12,652 nucleotides of DNA from Faecalicoccus sp. (GTDB lineage Bacteria > Bacillota_I > Bacilli_A > Erysipelotrichales > Erysipelotrichaceae), in assembly GCA_017941505.1 (NCBI GenBank), contig JAGAWH010000050.1, positions 1 through 12,652 on the forward strand. The letters run 5' to 3'. Every line of letters begins with the position of its first letter. The first letter of the stretch is position 1. Position numbers and translations under genes: made by a program. Of the stretch, positions 1 to 6,174 are shown in pieces. The notes below the pieces were generated by a model. The model saw only the letters and a program-made list of their open reading frames with translations. It was not told the origin of the DNA and made no database searches.

Positions 1-1
1 A

Positions 2-82
2 ACCAAGTGCCAAACGACTATCGAACAAAGTGAAAAAGAAGCAGCAGAAATCAAAAAACGAGGAAGCAAAAAAGTCATATAA
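2..82 (+). CDS. 3' end of an unidentified rightward gene (partial)
   Basis: The left edge is purine-rich on the + strand. One frame reads 26 codons from position 2 to a TAA at 80-82, giving a charged, helix-prone tail with segments EQSEKEAAEIKKR and GSKKVI. The stop lies 11 nt before a strong terminator hairpin, as expected for a gene end. A second open frame (from 3, stop at 114-116) would run into the hairpin loop, and the third frame stops at 31-33. No family can be recognised from so short a tail, and even the choice of frame is an inference. Confidence 0.3.
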   Translation, partial: TKCQTTIEQSEKEAAEIKKRGSKKVI

Positions 83-93
83 ATATAAGAAAA

Positions 94-139
94 GGGCTGA
101 AAAAACCTCCAGTTAATTTTGGAGGTTTTTACACAGCCC
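94..139. terminator. Bidirectional intrinsic terminator between converging genes
   Basis: Arms 101-110 (aaaaacctcc) and 121-130 (ggaggttttt) pair perfectly around a 10-nt loop. An outer stem gggctg (94-99) with cagccc (134-139) extends the hairpin. The + strand RNA ends the inner stem in five U residues and the - strand RNA in six. It can therefore end the rightward gene at the left edge and the leftward operon that finishes at 209. Confidence 0.8.
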
Positions 140-162
140 CTGTCATATGACCTTTCAATATA

Positions 163-182
163 TTTGACCATTCATGGTCAAA
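163..182. repeat. Perfect 9-bp inverted repeat
   Basis: The arms tttgaccat (163-171) and atggtcaaa (174-182) are exact reverse complements separated by 2 bp. They lie 26 nt past the stop of the leftward prephenate dehydratase gene and before the bidirectional terminator. There is no U-run on either side, so this is not a typical intrinsic terminator. It could be a protein-binding site or a 3'-end stabilising hairpin; no role is established. Confidence 0.5.
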
Positions 183-208
183 CCTTATCTTAACAAATAG
201 ATTCCCTT

Positions 209-1120
209 TTATTTCATCACGACATCAAAGGTTCCGGCAAAACGTACCGTATCCATTTTTTCAATCTGTTCAATTTGTTTAGCAGTGATTCCATCCTCTT
301 TAACGACTTCAATCACATAATAATACTTCCCGAGTTCACTACCTTCAGGGCGGTCATGTAAGGCGACAAGTTCCAATCCGGATTGATGGATTTCTACGAT
401 GATATCATCGATTTGATCCGCATTACAGGTGGCCACAAATACCGCATGTGAGTAAGCTCCCTTTGCGGACGGTTCTTTAGAAAGAACATAGAACCGTGTT
501 TTATTGGTGTCGGTAATCTGGACATTTTCGGCAAGGACATCTAAATGATAAATATCAGCAGCGCCCGGTGCCGAAACGGCAGCTATTGTCAGATCCTGTG
601 TTTCCGATACATAACTTGCCGCAGCTGCCGTACTGTCCATCTCCTGTTCTTTGGCATTCGGTAAGTTTTCTTCACGCCATTTTTTTGACTGGGTCAAGCC
701 CTGAACATGGGAACAGACAAGCTGAATATCTTCTAACTTTGCTCCGGGTACACCTAATAAAGTCTGCGAAATAGGAATCACAACTTCTCCTACCACATAT
801 ACATCTTTCTGTGATATTAATGCATCCACATAATTGGTGACCGGACCGCCAATCGTATTTTCCTGCGGGATCACACCGTAATCAGCGCTTCCGTCCAAAA
901 CATCACTGATTGCTTCATCTACAGTTTTTTTCGGATTATAGGTATCCGAATCGGTGAAAAAGTATTTAGCTGCTTCTTCGGTATACGTTCCTTCCGGTCC
1001 CAAATAACTGATAATCGCATTTTCCTTAATTGGTGTTTTTTCCGGTTTCTCTACAGCAGCAGAGCTGCATCCTGATATAAGAAGCAATCCGGCAATTGTT
1101 AAGGTTGTTAATTTATTCAT
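209..1120 (-). CDS. Prephenate dehydratase with lipoprotein signal peptide
   Basis: Predicted to convert prephenate to phenylpyruvate, the committed step of phenylalanine synthesis, but exported. Residues 1-18 are a lipoprotein signal (MNK, hydrophobic core, lipobox ISGC with Cys18), followed by a charged linker to about residue 34. The dehydratase domain (about 36-215) keeps the family landmarks: YLGPEGTYTEEAA (39-51), IPQENTIGG (84-92), SHVQ (137-140), STAAAA (163-168) and the catalytic-type TRF (208-210). A degenerate ACT-like domain follows (about 220-303); it has HDRP at 255-258 where family members carry ESRP, and no clear GALF motif. The start has GGAG seven bases upstream (1128-1131). 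There is no internal Met before residue 161, so an unprocessed cytoplasmic form is not obvious. It is last in an operon, 2 nt after the membrane-protein gene. The family call is firm; surface location and retained activity are inferred. Confidence 0.85.
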   Translation of the reverse strand: MNKLTTLTIAGLLLISGCSSAAVEKPEKTPIKENAIISYLGPEGTYTEEAAKYFFTDSDTYNPKKTVDEAISDVLDGSADYGVIPQENTIGGPVTNYVDALISQKDVYVVGEVVIPISQTLLGVPGAKLEDIQLVCSHVQGLTQSKKWREENLPNAKEQEMDSTAAAASYVSETQDLTIAAVSAPGAADIYHLDVLAENVQITDTNKTRFYVLSKEPSAKGAYSHAVFVATCNADQIDDIIVEIHQSGLELVALHDRPEGSELGKYYYVIEVVKEDGITAKQIEQIEKMDTVRFAGTFDVVMK

Positions 1121-1122
1121 AT

Positions 1123-1548
1123 CTAAACTCCAAAAAATAAAATTCTAGTCGAAGGCAGAATCAAGACAATAAGAATCGCAAGATATGCTGCCAGCTTTAA
1201 TAAAGGAAACGCATTGATTATTCCCTTTAATTTAAATGCCACAGACGCAATGGAAAAAAGCGTAAATCCAAGCGCAATCCAATAATTCAGTGCGTTTCCT
1301 GCTTTAAAAATCGCATAAGCAGTAATCCCCTGAACAATACCGACCACAAAGGTCACAAAGCCCATTTTTCTGGCAAAGGCATCTAAATCCTTTATCTTTG
1401 ATACAAAAGAATCCGAAAGTTCTAATGGATTAAGTTTTCGATTTCCTTTCATATACATGATGCCTGTCACTATGCTGAAAATGCAGAGGACAGAATAAAA
1501 TATTCCGGACGCAATCAATACTATATTTCCGCTGTTGAATCCAATCAT
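1123..1548 (-). CDS. Small membrane protein with about four transmembrane helices
   Basis: A 141-residue hydrophobic protein that I do not assign to a family. Likely membrane spans are near residues 9-33, 61-81, 88-107 and 113-133. The loop at about 34-60 is polar and charged (KGNRKLNPLELSDSF) and probably cytoplasmic. Its ATG overlaps the stop of the acetolactate decarboxylase gene (TAATG at 1546-1550), and its own stop falls 2 nt before the prephenate dehydratase ATG, so translation of the three genes is probably coupled. AAGGGG at 1559-1564 is a reasonable ribosome binding site about 10 nt from the start. Context suggests a role linked to its operon partners, but no substrate or transport motif is visible. 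Confidence 0.8.
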   Translation of the reverse strand: MIGFNSGNIVLIASGIFYSVLCIFSIVTGIMYMKGNRKLNPLELSDSFVSKIKDLDAFARKMGFVTFVVGIVQGITAYAIFKAGNALNYWIALGFTLFSIASVAFKLKGIINAFPLLKLAAYLAILIVLILPSTRILFFGV

Positions 1549-2288
1549 TATTTCTTGTCCCCTTGCTCTACTGCCTTGATATCATTGGCATTTGCACTTT
1601 TTAAGGCATATGTATCATAGGCAGGGCTTTCCGGCAATAACATCTCCAGACAGGAAATCGTCTCGATGCGTCCGGTTAAAGATTTAGCGCTTACATCAAA
1701 GATATGACCTCCAAAGCTTTTGTCCTTTGAAATAAAGTGCAGATGCCATCCGGCTGCATTGATTCCATCCATATAATCCGGGAAATATACCGCTACAATG
1801 GTTCCCTCGATATTCTCAAAGGTAAAATCTTTCTGTCTGTCTTTAAGCAGTTCGTTCAACTCGACATGATGGGTATGTAATCCGGATTCAGAGCGTGCCT
1901 TAACAATTTCGAATTCACCATCGATGCGGGCGATATGCATGCTGTTGAGAGTAAAGTGGTTATCAATATATTGATCTAATAATTTTTTTAATTTATTGAT
2001 ATTCGGGATATCTTCAAAAAACAGATTTCTATCTCCCTGGCAGGTTGTGATGACCGCAAACGGAATTCCCATATCCGGATCTGCCTTTTTCACATGTCCT
2101 TTTTCATCCGCCTGATAACAATTTCCTCCTACAACGATCATCTCACCGTTTACATCTTCAAAGGTTCCTAAACCGATATTTCCGTATTCCATGAATTCTT
2201 TTACTTTTATAACTTCTCTTGTATAACCTAACGCCAGTGCCTGCAGCGTTGATACCTGATACATTTTATTTCGCACATGATCCTCCAT
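1548..2288 (-). CDS. budA: Alpha-acetolactate decarboxylase
   Basis: Cytoplasmic zinc enzyme that decarboxylates 2-acetolactate to acetoin, diverting pyruvate-derived carbon from branched-chain amino acid synthesis and acid production. Numbering below is from the most upstream in-frame ATG (2339). The N-terminal landmarks are YQVSTLQALALG (27-38) and GNIGLGTFEDVNGEMIVVGG (53-72). The metal site is GWHLHF plus GGH, giving His199, His201 and His212, with the 2/11-residue spacing of the Bacillus enzyme. The ATG at 2339 is unlikely to be the start: it lacks a ribosome binding site and a TATAAT box lies inside that extension (2308-2313). I report the ATG at 2288. A GTG at 2276, five bases after GGAGG (2282-2286), and the ATG at 2309 remain possible. 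It is first in a three-gene operon; no acetolactate synthase lies in the window. Confidence 0.93.
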   Translation of the reverse strand: MEDHVRNKMYQVSTLQALALGYTREVIKVKEFMEYGNIGLGTFEDVNGEMIVVGGNCYQADEKGHVKKADPDMGIPFAVITTCQGDRNLFFEDIPNINKLKKLLDQYIDNHFTLNSMHIARIDGEFEIVKARSESGLHTHHVELNELLKDRQKDFTFENIEGTIVAVYFPDYMDGINAAGWHLHFISKDKSFGGHIFDVSAKSLTGRIETISCLEMLLPESPAYDTYALKSANANDIKAVEQGDKK

Positions 2289-2307
2289 ATTTAATTTCTT
2301 CTTATCC

Positions 2308-2313
2308 ATTATA
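2308..2313 (-). promoter_or_regulatory. Candidate -10 box (TATAAT) of the acetolactate decarboxylase operon
   Basis: A perfect TATAAT on the - strand lies just after the terminator of the upstream hydrolase gene. The hexamer 17 bases upstream (TGGATT) is a poor -35. Transcription would begin near 2301, which places the start codon at 2288 or 2276 and argues against the longer reading frame. Confidence 0.45.
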
Positions 2314-2352
2314 TTCAATTTCAATAGGATAATCCACATTCAGACCAAAAAC

Positions 2353-2384
2353 AAAAAAAAGCAGAGAACGTTCAAATCCTCTGC
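2353..2384 (-). terminator. Intrinsic terminator of the alpha/beta hydrolase gene
   Basis: On the - strand, GCAGAGGA and TTCTCTGC (2361-2384) form an 8-bp stem with one G-U pair around an 8-nt loop, followed directly by eight T residues (2353-2360). It begins 12 nt after the hydrolase stop and separates that gene from the decarboxylase operon. Confidence 0.85.
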
Positions 2385-2395
2385 AAATATAAGAT

Positions 2396-3238
2396 TTAAT
2401 CTTTCTGTTTTGCCCGATATTTCTTGCAGGCATCCTTAAAGTGCTCTATGAAAGTATCAGCTGCCTGTTTAACACGGGGATCATCCGGATTCATCATATC
2501 ATAAGCATGGTAAAATCCCGGATAGACATCCACTTCAGCTTCTACACCAGCCTCTTTCAAATTCTTGATATAGGTTAATGTTTCCTCATAAAATGGCTCT
2601 ATATCCCCTACAAAAGTATAACAGGCAGGAAGTCCTTGATAATCTTTTCTGCGGGATGGCGAGGCATATGCCGGTATTTCATTCCCTTTTATCCATCTAA
2701 GATACATTGACCAACCCATGTGATTTCTTCTTGTATTCCAAATTTTTTCATGATTATCTTTAGAGGAACTTGTATCATAGCAGTCAATCATAGGATATAA
2801 AGGCATTTGATAAGCGATATTTACACTGCCTAAATCTTTGGCGTACATGCATAGTGCTGCAGCTAATCCTCCTCCGGCACTTTCTCCTCCAACCATAATT
2901 TGATCAGCATAAATTCCCAACTTATCTGCATGCTCCTTCATATAGACAAGGGCTGCATGGCATTGCCTTAAAGCGACAGGATAAGGAGATACAGGAGCTA
3001 ATGAATAAGCAGGTGATACTACAACGGCCCCACCTTTTACGACAAGATCAATGGCTCTTGTCATATATACCATCTTTGCCATACCGGTCGTATACCCTCC
3101 GCCATGGATCCAGAGCACCCCGGCAGATTGAGTATGATTTTCCGGTTTCACAATTAACAGTTTTAATTTTTTCCCATTGTAATCAATAGAAACAGTTTCT
3201 TCGATAACGCCTTTTGGCTTTTTCCATGTGAGCTTCAT
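2396..3238 (-). CDS. Alpha/beta hydrolase of the hormone-sensitive lipase (type IV esterase) family
   Basis: Probable cytoplasmic carboxylesterase or lipase; 280 residues is slightly short for the family, and there is no signal peptide. The oxyanion-hole motif HGGG is at 45-48. The nucleophile elbow GESAGG at 118-123 carries Ser120. The likely acid is Asp212 in VGDIEPF, and the likely catalytic base is His244 in GFYHAYD, so the triad is complete. The natural substrate cannot be read from the sequence. The gene has its own terminator and probably its own promoter, so it is a separate unit between the decarboxylase operon and the flavoenzyme. The ribosome binding site is weak (AGGAT directly before the ATG), and a TATAAT at 3246-3251 would place the transcript start at or next to the ATG. 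Confidence 0.9.
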   Translation of the reverse strand: MKLTWKKPKGVIEETVSIDYNGKKLKLLIVKPENHTQSAGVLWIHGGGYTTGMAKMVYMTRAIDLVVKGGAVVVSPAYSLAPVSPYPVALRQCHAALVYMKEHADKLGIYADQIMVGGESAGGGLAAALCMYAKDLGSVNIAYQMPLYPMIDCYDTSSSKDNHEKIWNTRRNHMGWSMYLRWIKGNEIPAYASPSRRKDYQGLPACYTFVGDIEPFYEETLTYIKNLKEAGVEAEVDVYPGFYHAYDMMNPDDPRVKQAADTFIEHFKDACKKYRAKQKD

Positions 3239-3245
3239 ATCCTAA

Positions 3246-3251
3246 ATTATA
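3246..3251 (-). promoter_or_regulatory. Candidate -10 box of the hydrolase gene
   Basis: Perfect TATAAT on the - strand ending 7 bases before the hydrolase ATG (3238). The best hexamer 17 bases upstream is TAGAAT, a weak -35. If used, the message would be leaderless or nearly so, which fits the lack of a well-spaced ribosome binding site. Confidence 0.4.
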
Positions 3252-3275
3252 AATAATCTAAAAAAAATATTCTAC

Positions 3276-3304
3276 AAAAAAACTGCAGCGAATAAACTGC
3301 AGTT
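3276..3304 (-). terminator. Intrinsic terminator of the flavoenzyme gene
   Basis: A perfect 8-bp stem, AACTGCAG with CTGCAGTT (3281-3288 and 3297-3304), closes an 8-nt loop. The - strand RNA continues into a run of U residues (3276-3282, the first two shared with the stem). It lies 16 nt after the reductase stop codon. Confidence 0.88.
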
Positions 3305-3320
3305 CTCAAATCATTATTTA

Positions 3321-5222
3321 TTACAGTTCCAACAGTGTATTGAAGGCATCTCTTCCTGCTTCAAAAGCATTGCTGGTCTTTACGCTGCCTCCAATCGTAT
3401 GAACTTCGCATAGATCTTTTAATTCATCTGCTAAACTGTTATCAGGGCGATATCCAAAAGCTAAAATAACCGTTTTTGCCGGAATAGAGAATACTTCTCC
3501 ATCCTTTTCTACAACCACTGCATCCCCAGTAATTTCTTTTACTTTAGCTCCGGTATGTACATCGATATCGTACTCTTTAATCTGCTTTAAGAAATTAAGA
3601 TCCTGGTAGATAGATGGCAGCATTTCTACAATAGTGACCTTTCCGTTTTCTCGATGTGCCATGGCAGCTGCTGTTTCAACTCCGACTTCACCGCCACCGC
3701 ATACGACAACATCATCACCGGTAACAACCTTTCCCATCAGCGCATCTTCGGCTTTGCAGACATGTGCCTGATTAATTCCCGGAATCGGTGGAACGGCTGC
3801 CTTACCACCGCAGGCAACGATCACTGCGTCCGGTTTTTCAGCTTCAACAATTTCTTTTGTGAGCGGCGTATTTAACCGCACTTCAATATCCAAACGTTTC
3901 ATTTGAGCACTTAACCATTGTGTAAAAAGAGAAACCTCGCCTTTTCCAGGAGGGTAGGCAGCACTCAGCAGCATGCCTCCTAAGCGATCCTTTGCCTCAA
4001 ATACAACCGGAGTATATCCTTTTTTCTTGGCGAAAATAGCAGCATACATGCCTCCCGGTCCTCCACCGGCAATATAGATCTTTTTGTTTACATCAGAGTG
4101 CATCTCATCCAATTCACCCTCACGGCCAACCGTCGGATTGGCAAGACAGCTGGTTTGTCTTCCGGCAAGAAGTTCCCCGTAACATCCAATATTACAATTG
4201 ATACAATGTCTTACTTCTTCTTCACGGCCTTCTTTTACTTTGTTCGGGAACCAAGGATCAGCTAAAGAAGTTCTTCCCATGCCGATTAAATCACTTCTAC
4301 CTGATTTTAATACTGCTTCCGCAACACCGGCAGTTGTCATTCGATTTGTAGTAAATACCGGAATGGATACCACAGAGCGAATCTTTTCAGTATTATCTAC
4401 ATTAAAGCCGTGCTTATAAACATCGATATCGTTATTTTGATGATTTCCGTACATACCGGAAGATACGTTAATATACATAGCGCCTACAGCTTCCAAGTTC
4501 ATGGCCAGCTCCATAGAGTCATATACATCACGACCGCCAAAATAACCATCCCGTGAGGACAATCTAGTTCCTACAAGGAATTCATCCCCAACTTTTGACT
4601 TCACATTTTCGAATATTTCTTTCACGATTCTAAAGCGGTTTTTGAAACATCCGCCATATTCATCCGTACGCTTGTTTGTATATGGTGAAAGGAATTCAAA
4701 TAATAAATAGCCATGTGCCAAGTGGATTTCTACACCGTCAAAACCAGCTTCTTTAGCTCTTCTTGCGGCATCGCCGAATTGTTCTACAATTTCGTGAATT
4801 TCATCCACTGTTAATTCATGAGGAATCTGTTTTAACCATGGACATGGAATAGGAGATGGTGCGATAGGCTGAACTCCCCCGTTCACATATTGATTGCTCT
4901 GTCTTCCCGGATGATAAATCTGGCAGATAATCTTTGTACCGTATTTATGAATTCGATCGGTAAAAACCTTATTTAAAGCGATTTGTTCATCATTATAAAA
5001 TCCCGGAATACGATCGTATCCTTTACCGTGTTCTCGCATCGCATAGTCTTCTGTGATGATGGTTCCCCATCCGCCTTTTGCCTTTTCTTCGTGATAGCGC
5101 ATATATTTTTCTGTTAATGTGCCATCATAGTTACAATAATTTGTTACCATTGCCGTAACAACCAGACGATTTTTAACTTCTACATTTCCTAATTTATATG
5201 GACTGAATAATAAGTCGTACAT
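3321..5222 (-). CDS. NADH:flavin oxidoreductase, Old Yellow Enzyme barrel with 4Fe-4S and FAD/NAD domains
   Basis: Resembles the 2,4-dienoyl-CoA reductase (FadH), BaiCD/BaiH and enoate reductase group, which reduce activated C=C bonds of enoyl-CoAs, cinnamates or steroid-like substrates. The FMN TIM barrel spans about residues 1-335, with the family motif HLAHGYLLFEFLSPYTNKR (167-185). The Fe-S motif is Cys340, Cys343, Cys347 and Cys359 (HCINCNIGC, then SCLANP). Two dinucleotide folds follow: GGGPGGMYAA (386-395) for FAD and GGGEVGVETA (509-518) for NAD(P)H. The full length of 633 residues and all cofactor motifs are intact. AGGAGG (5230-5235) lies 7 bases before the ATG. The MerR gene directly upstream and a MerR-style promoter in the 68-bp gap suggest ligand-induced expression. 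The substrate is unknown; bile-acid activity should not be assumed. Confidence 0.93.
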   Translation of the reverse strand: MYDLLFSPYKLGNVEVKNRLVVTAMVTNYCNYDGTLTEKYMRYHEEKAKGGWGTIITEDYAMREHGKGYDRIPGFYNDEQIALNKVFTDRIHKYGTKIICQIYHPGRQSNQYVNGGVQPIAPSPIPCPWLKQIPHELTVDEIHEIVEQFGDAARRAKEAGFDGVEIHLAHGYLLFEFLSPYTNKRTDEYGGCFKNRFRIVKEIFENVKSKVGDEFLVGTRLSSRDGYFGGRDVYDSMELAMNLEAVGAMYINVSSGMYGNHQNNDIDVYKHGFNVDNTEKIRSVVSIPVFTTNRMTTAGVAEAVLKSGRSDLIGMGRTSLADPWFPNKVKEGREEEVRHCINCNIGCYGELLAGRQTSCLANPTVGREGELDEMHSDVNKKIYIAGGGPGGMYAAIFAKKKGYTPVVFEAKDRLGGMLLSAAYPPGKGEVSLFTQWLSAQMKRLDIEVRLNTPLTKEIVEAEKPDAVIVACGGKAAVPPIPGINQAHVCKAEDALMGKVVTGDDVVVCGGGEVGVETAAAMAHRENGKVTIVEMLPSIYQDLNFLKQIKEYDIDVHTGAKVKEITGDAVVVEKDGEVFSIPAKTVILAFGYRPDNSLADELKDLCEVHTIGGSVKTSNAFEAGRDAFNTLLEL

Positions 5223-5248
5223 TATATGTCCTCCTATCCTTTATTTAA

Positions 5249-5279
5249 AGCTTAAAGGATGAAGAAACTTCAGAGTCAA
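5249..5279 (-). promoter_or_regulatory. MerR-type promoter and operator before the flavoenzyme gene
   Basis: On the - strand, TTGACT (5274-5279) is followed after 19 bp by TAAGCT (5249-5254). The long spacer contains the perfect dyad TGAAG-TTT-CTTCA (5260-5272). A 19-20 bp spacer with an internal dyad is the known arrangement at promoters that MerR-family activators twist into shape. The -10 is weak, and the dyad is about 2 bp off the spacer centre. The assignment rests on this layout and the adjacent MerR gene. Confidence 0.55.
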
Positions 5280-5290
5280 TATAAAAGTTA

Positions 5291-6103
5291 TTATTTCTTA
5301 ACCGGGATTTTGATTTCCATATAACGGTGCCACTTCCCTTCTTCATGGCACTTCACAAGAATCTCCCCCAAAATCTGACCGTTAATTTGATATCCTCTTG
5401 TTTCCATATAGTCTAATGCCGGCCTTAACTGCTTGATACTTAATTCTCCTTTTTCTCCCATATCGATAATTGTATGAAGATAAGTTTGTGATGGTAATAT
5501 CTTTATTTCATCAGTTTGTTCCAAGCCTAGAAATTCATAATAGTCTTTCTCTAAAAAAATCGACCACATCTCTGCCTCCAGTCCCTGTTTGATATTGGAA
5601 ATATCAACATGTAACTGAGCACGGTAAAATGGAGCGGTCTTCAGCCACTTTTTGAGTGTTTGACTGGTATAATCCGCATCGGTATAAGAATTACCGTCCC
5701 GCACACAATAAGGCAGATAATATTTTTCATCTTCTCTGTGAATCCAATAATTGCCGATGTTATCCGGTGCTGAAGATATTCTTTCATGGAAAGAGGCCAT
5801 AAATCTTGCCAGCATATGCTGGTGTTCAATATGCTTCTCGATATCTCGATATTTGTTCATTATCTTTTGATCCAGCTCCATCAAAGAATCCGACTGCATC
5901 ATCTCTTTCACTTCTTTAAGTGAAAATCCCATATTCCGATATTGTAAAGATTCATTCAATTCGAATACATCCCATACATCATAGGCTCGGTATTTACTGT
6001 TATCTAAGCGTTTTGGAGATATGATCTTCTCCTTCTCATAAAAGCGGATGGTTTCTACGCTCATATCTGTTAATTTCGATAACTGTCCAATTTTTAATCC
6101 CAT
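5291..6103 (-). CDS. MerR-family regulator with GyrI-like effector domain (BmrR type)
   Basis: A DNA-binding activator expected to respond to a small hydrophobic ligand. Residues 3-72 form the MerR winged helix: IGQLSKLTDMSVETIRFYE, then the RYxD-like RAYDVWDVF, then YRNMGFSLKEVKEMM. Residues about 75-105 form the dimerising coiled coil. Residues about 120-268 fit a BmrR/GyrI-like ligand domain, ending in GYQINGQILGEIL and YMEIKIPV. AAGGGA lies about 7 bases before the ATG. The gene has its own extended -10 promoter, and no terminator is seen before the flavoenzyme 68 bp downstream, so read-through is possible. Most likely it controls that flavoenzyme and perhaps itself. The effector is unknown; it could be the enzyme's substrate. 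Confidence 0.92.
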   Translation of the reverse strand: MGLKIGQLSKLTDMSVETIRFYEKEKIISPKRLDNSKYRAYDVWDVFELNESLQYRNMGFSLKEVKEMMQSDSLMELDQKIMNKYRDIEKHIEHQHMLARFMASFHERISSAPDNIGNYWIHREDEKYYLPYCVRDGNSYTDADYTSQTLKKWLKTAPFYRAQLHVDISNIKQGLEAEMWSIFLEKDYYEFLGLEQTDEIKILPSQTYLHTIIDMGEKGELSIKQLRPALDYMETRGYQINGQILGEILVKCHEEGKWHRYMEIKIPVKK

Positions 6104-6139
6104 ACTATCTTCCCTTCAAAATCTATAGTTACTACAGAC

Positions 6140-6148
6140 ATTATACCA
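6140..6148 (-). promoter_or_regulatory. Extended -10 promoter of the MerR gene
   Basis: TGGTATAAT on the - strand combines a perfect TATAAT (6140-6145) with the TG dinucleotide of an extended -10 element. It lies between the SNF2 terminator and the MerR ribosome binding site, and would start transcription near 6133, giving a leader of about 30 nt. No good -35 is seen, which extended -10 promoters tolerate. Confidence 0.65.
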
Positions 6149-6151
6149 TTT

Positions 6152-6174
6152 AAAAAGCCCATCCTCAGATAGGC
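6152..6174 (-). terminator. Intrinsic terminator overlapping the SNF2 stop codon
   Basis: GCCTATC and GATGGGC (6168-6174 and 6157-6163 on the - strand) pair over 7 bp with one G-U, closing a 4-nt loop, then five T residues (6152-6156). The loop 6164-6167 contains the TGA stop of the SNF2 gene (6165-6167), so the last codons form one arm of the hairpin. It separates the SNF2 transcript from the MerR promoter immediately downstream. Confidence 0.75.

Noticed and set aside
1..90. Leftward open frame with a hydrophobic N-terminus starting near position 77
   Set aside because: It would start just past the leftward operon's terminator without a ribosome binding site. The + strand purine bias and stop-then-terminator layout fit a rightward gene better.
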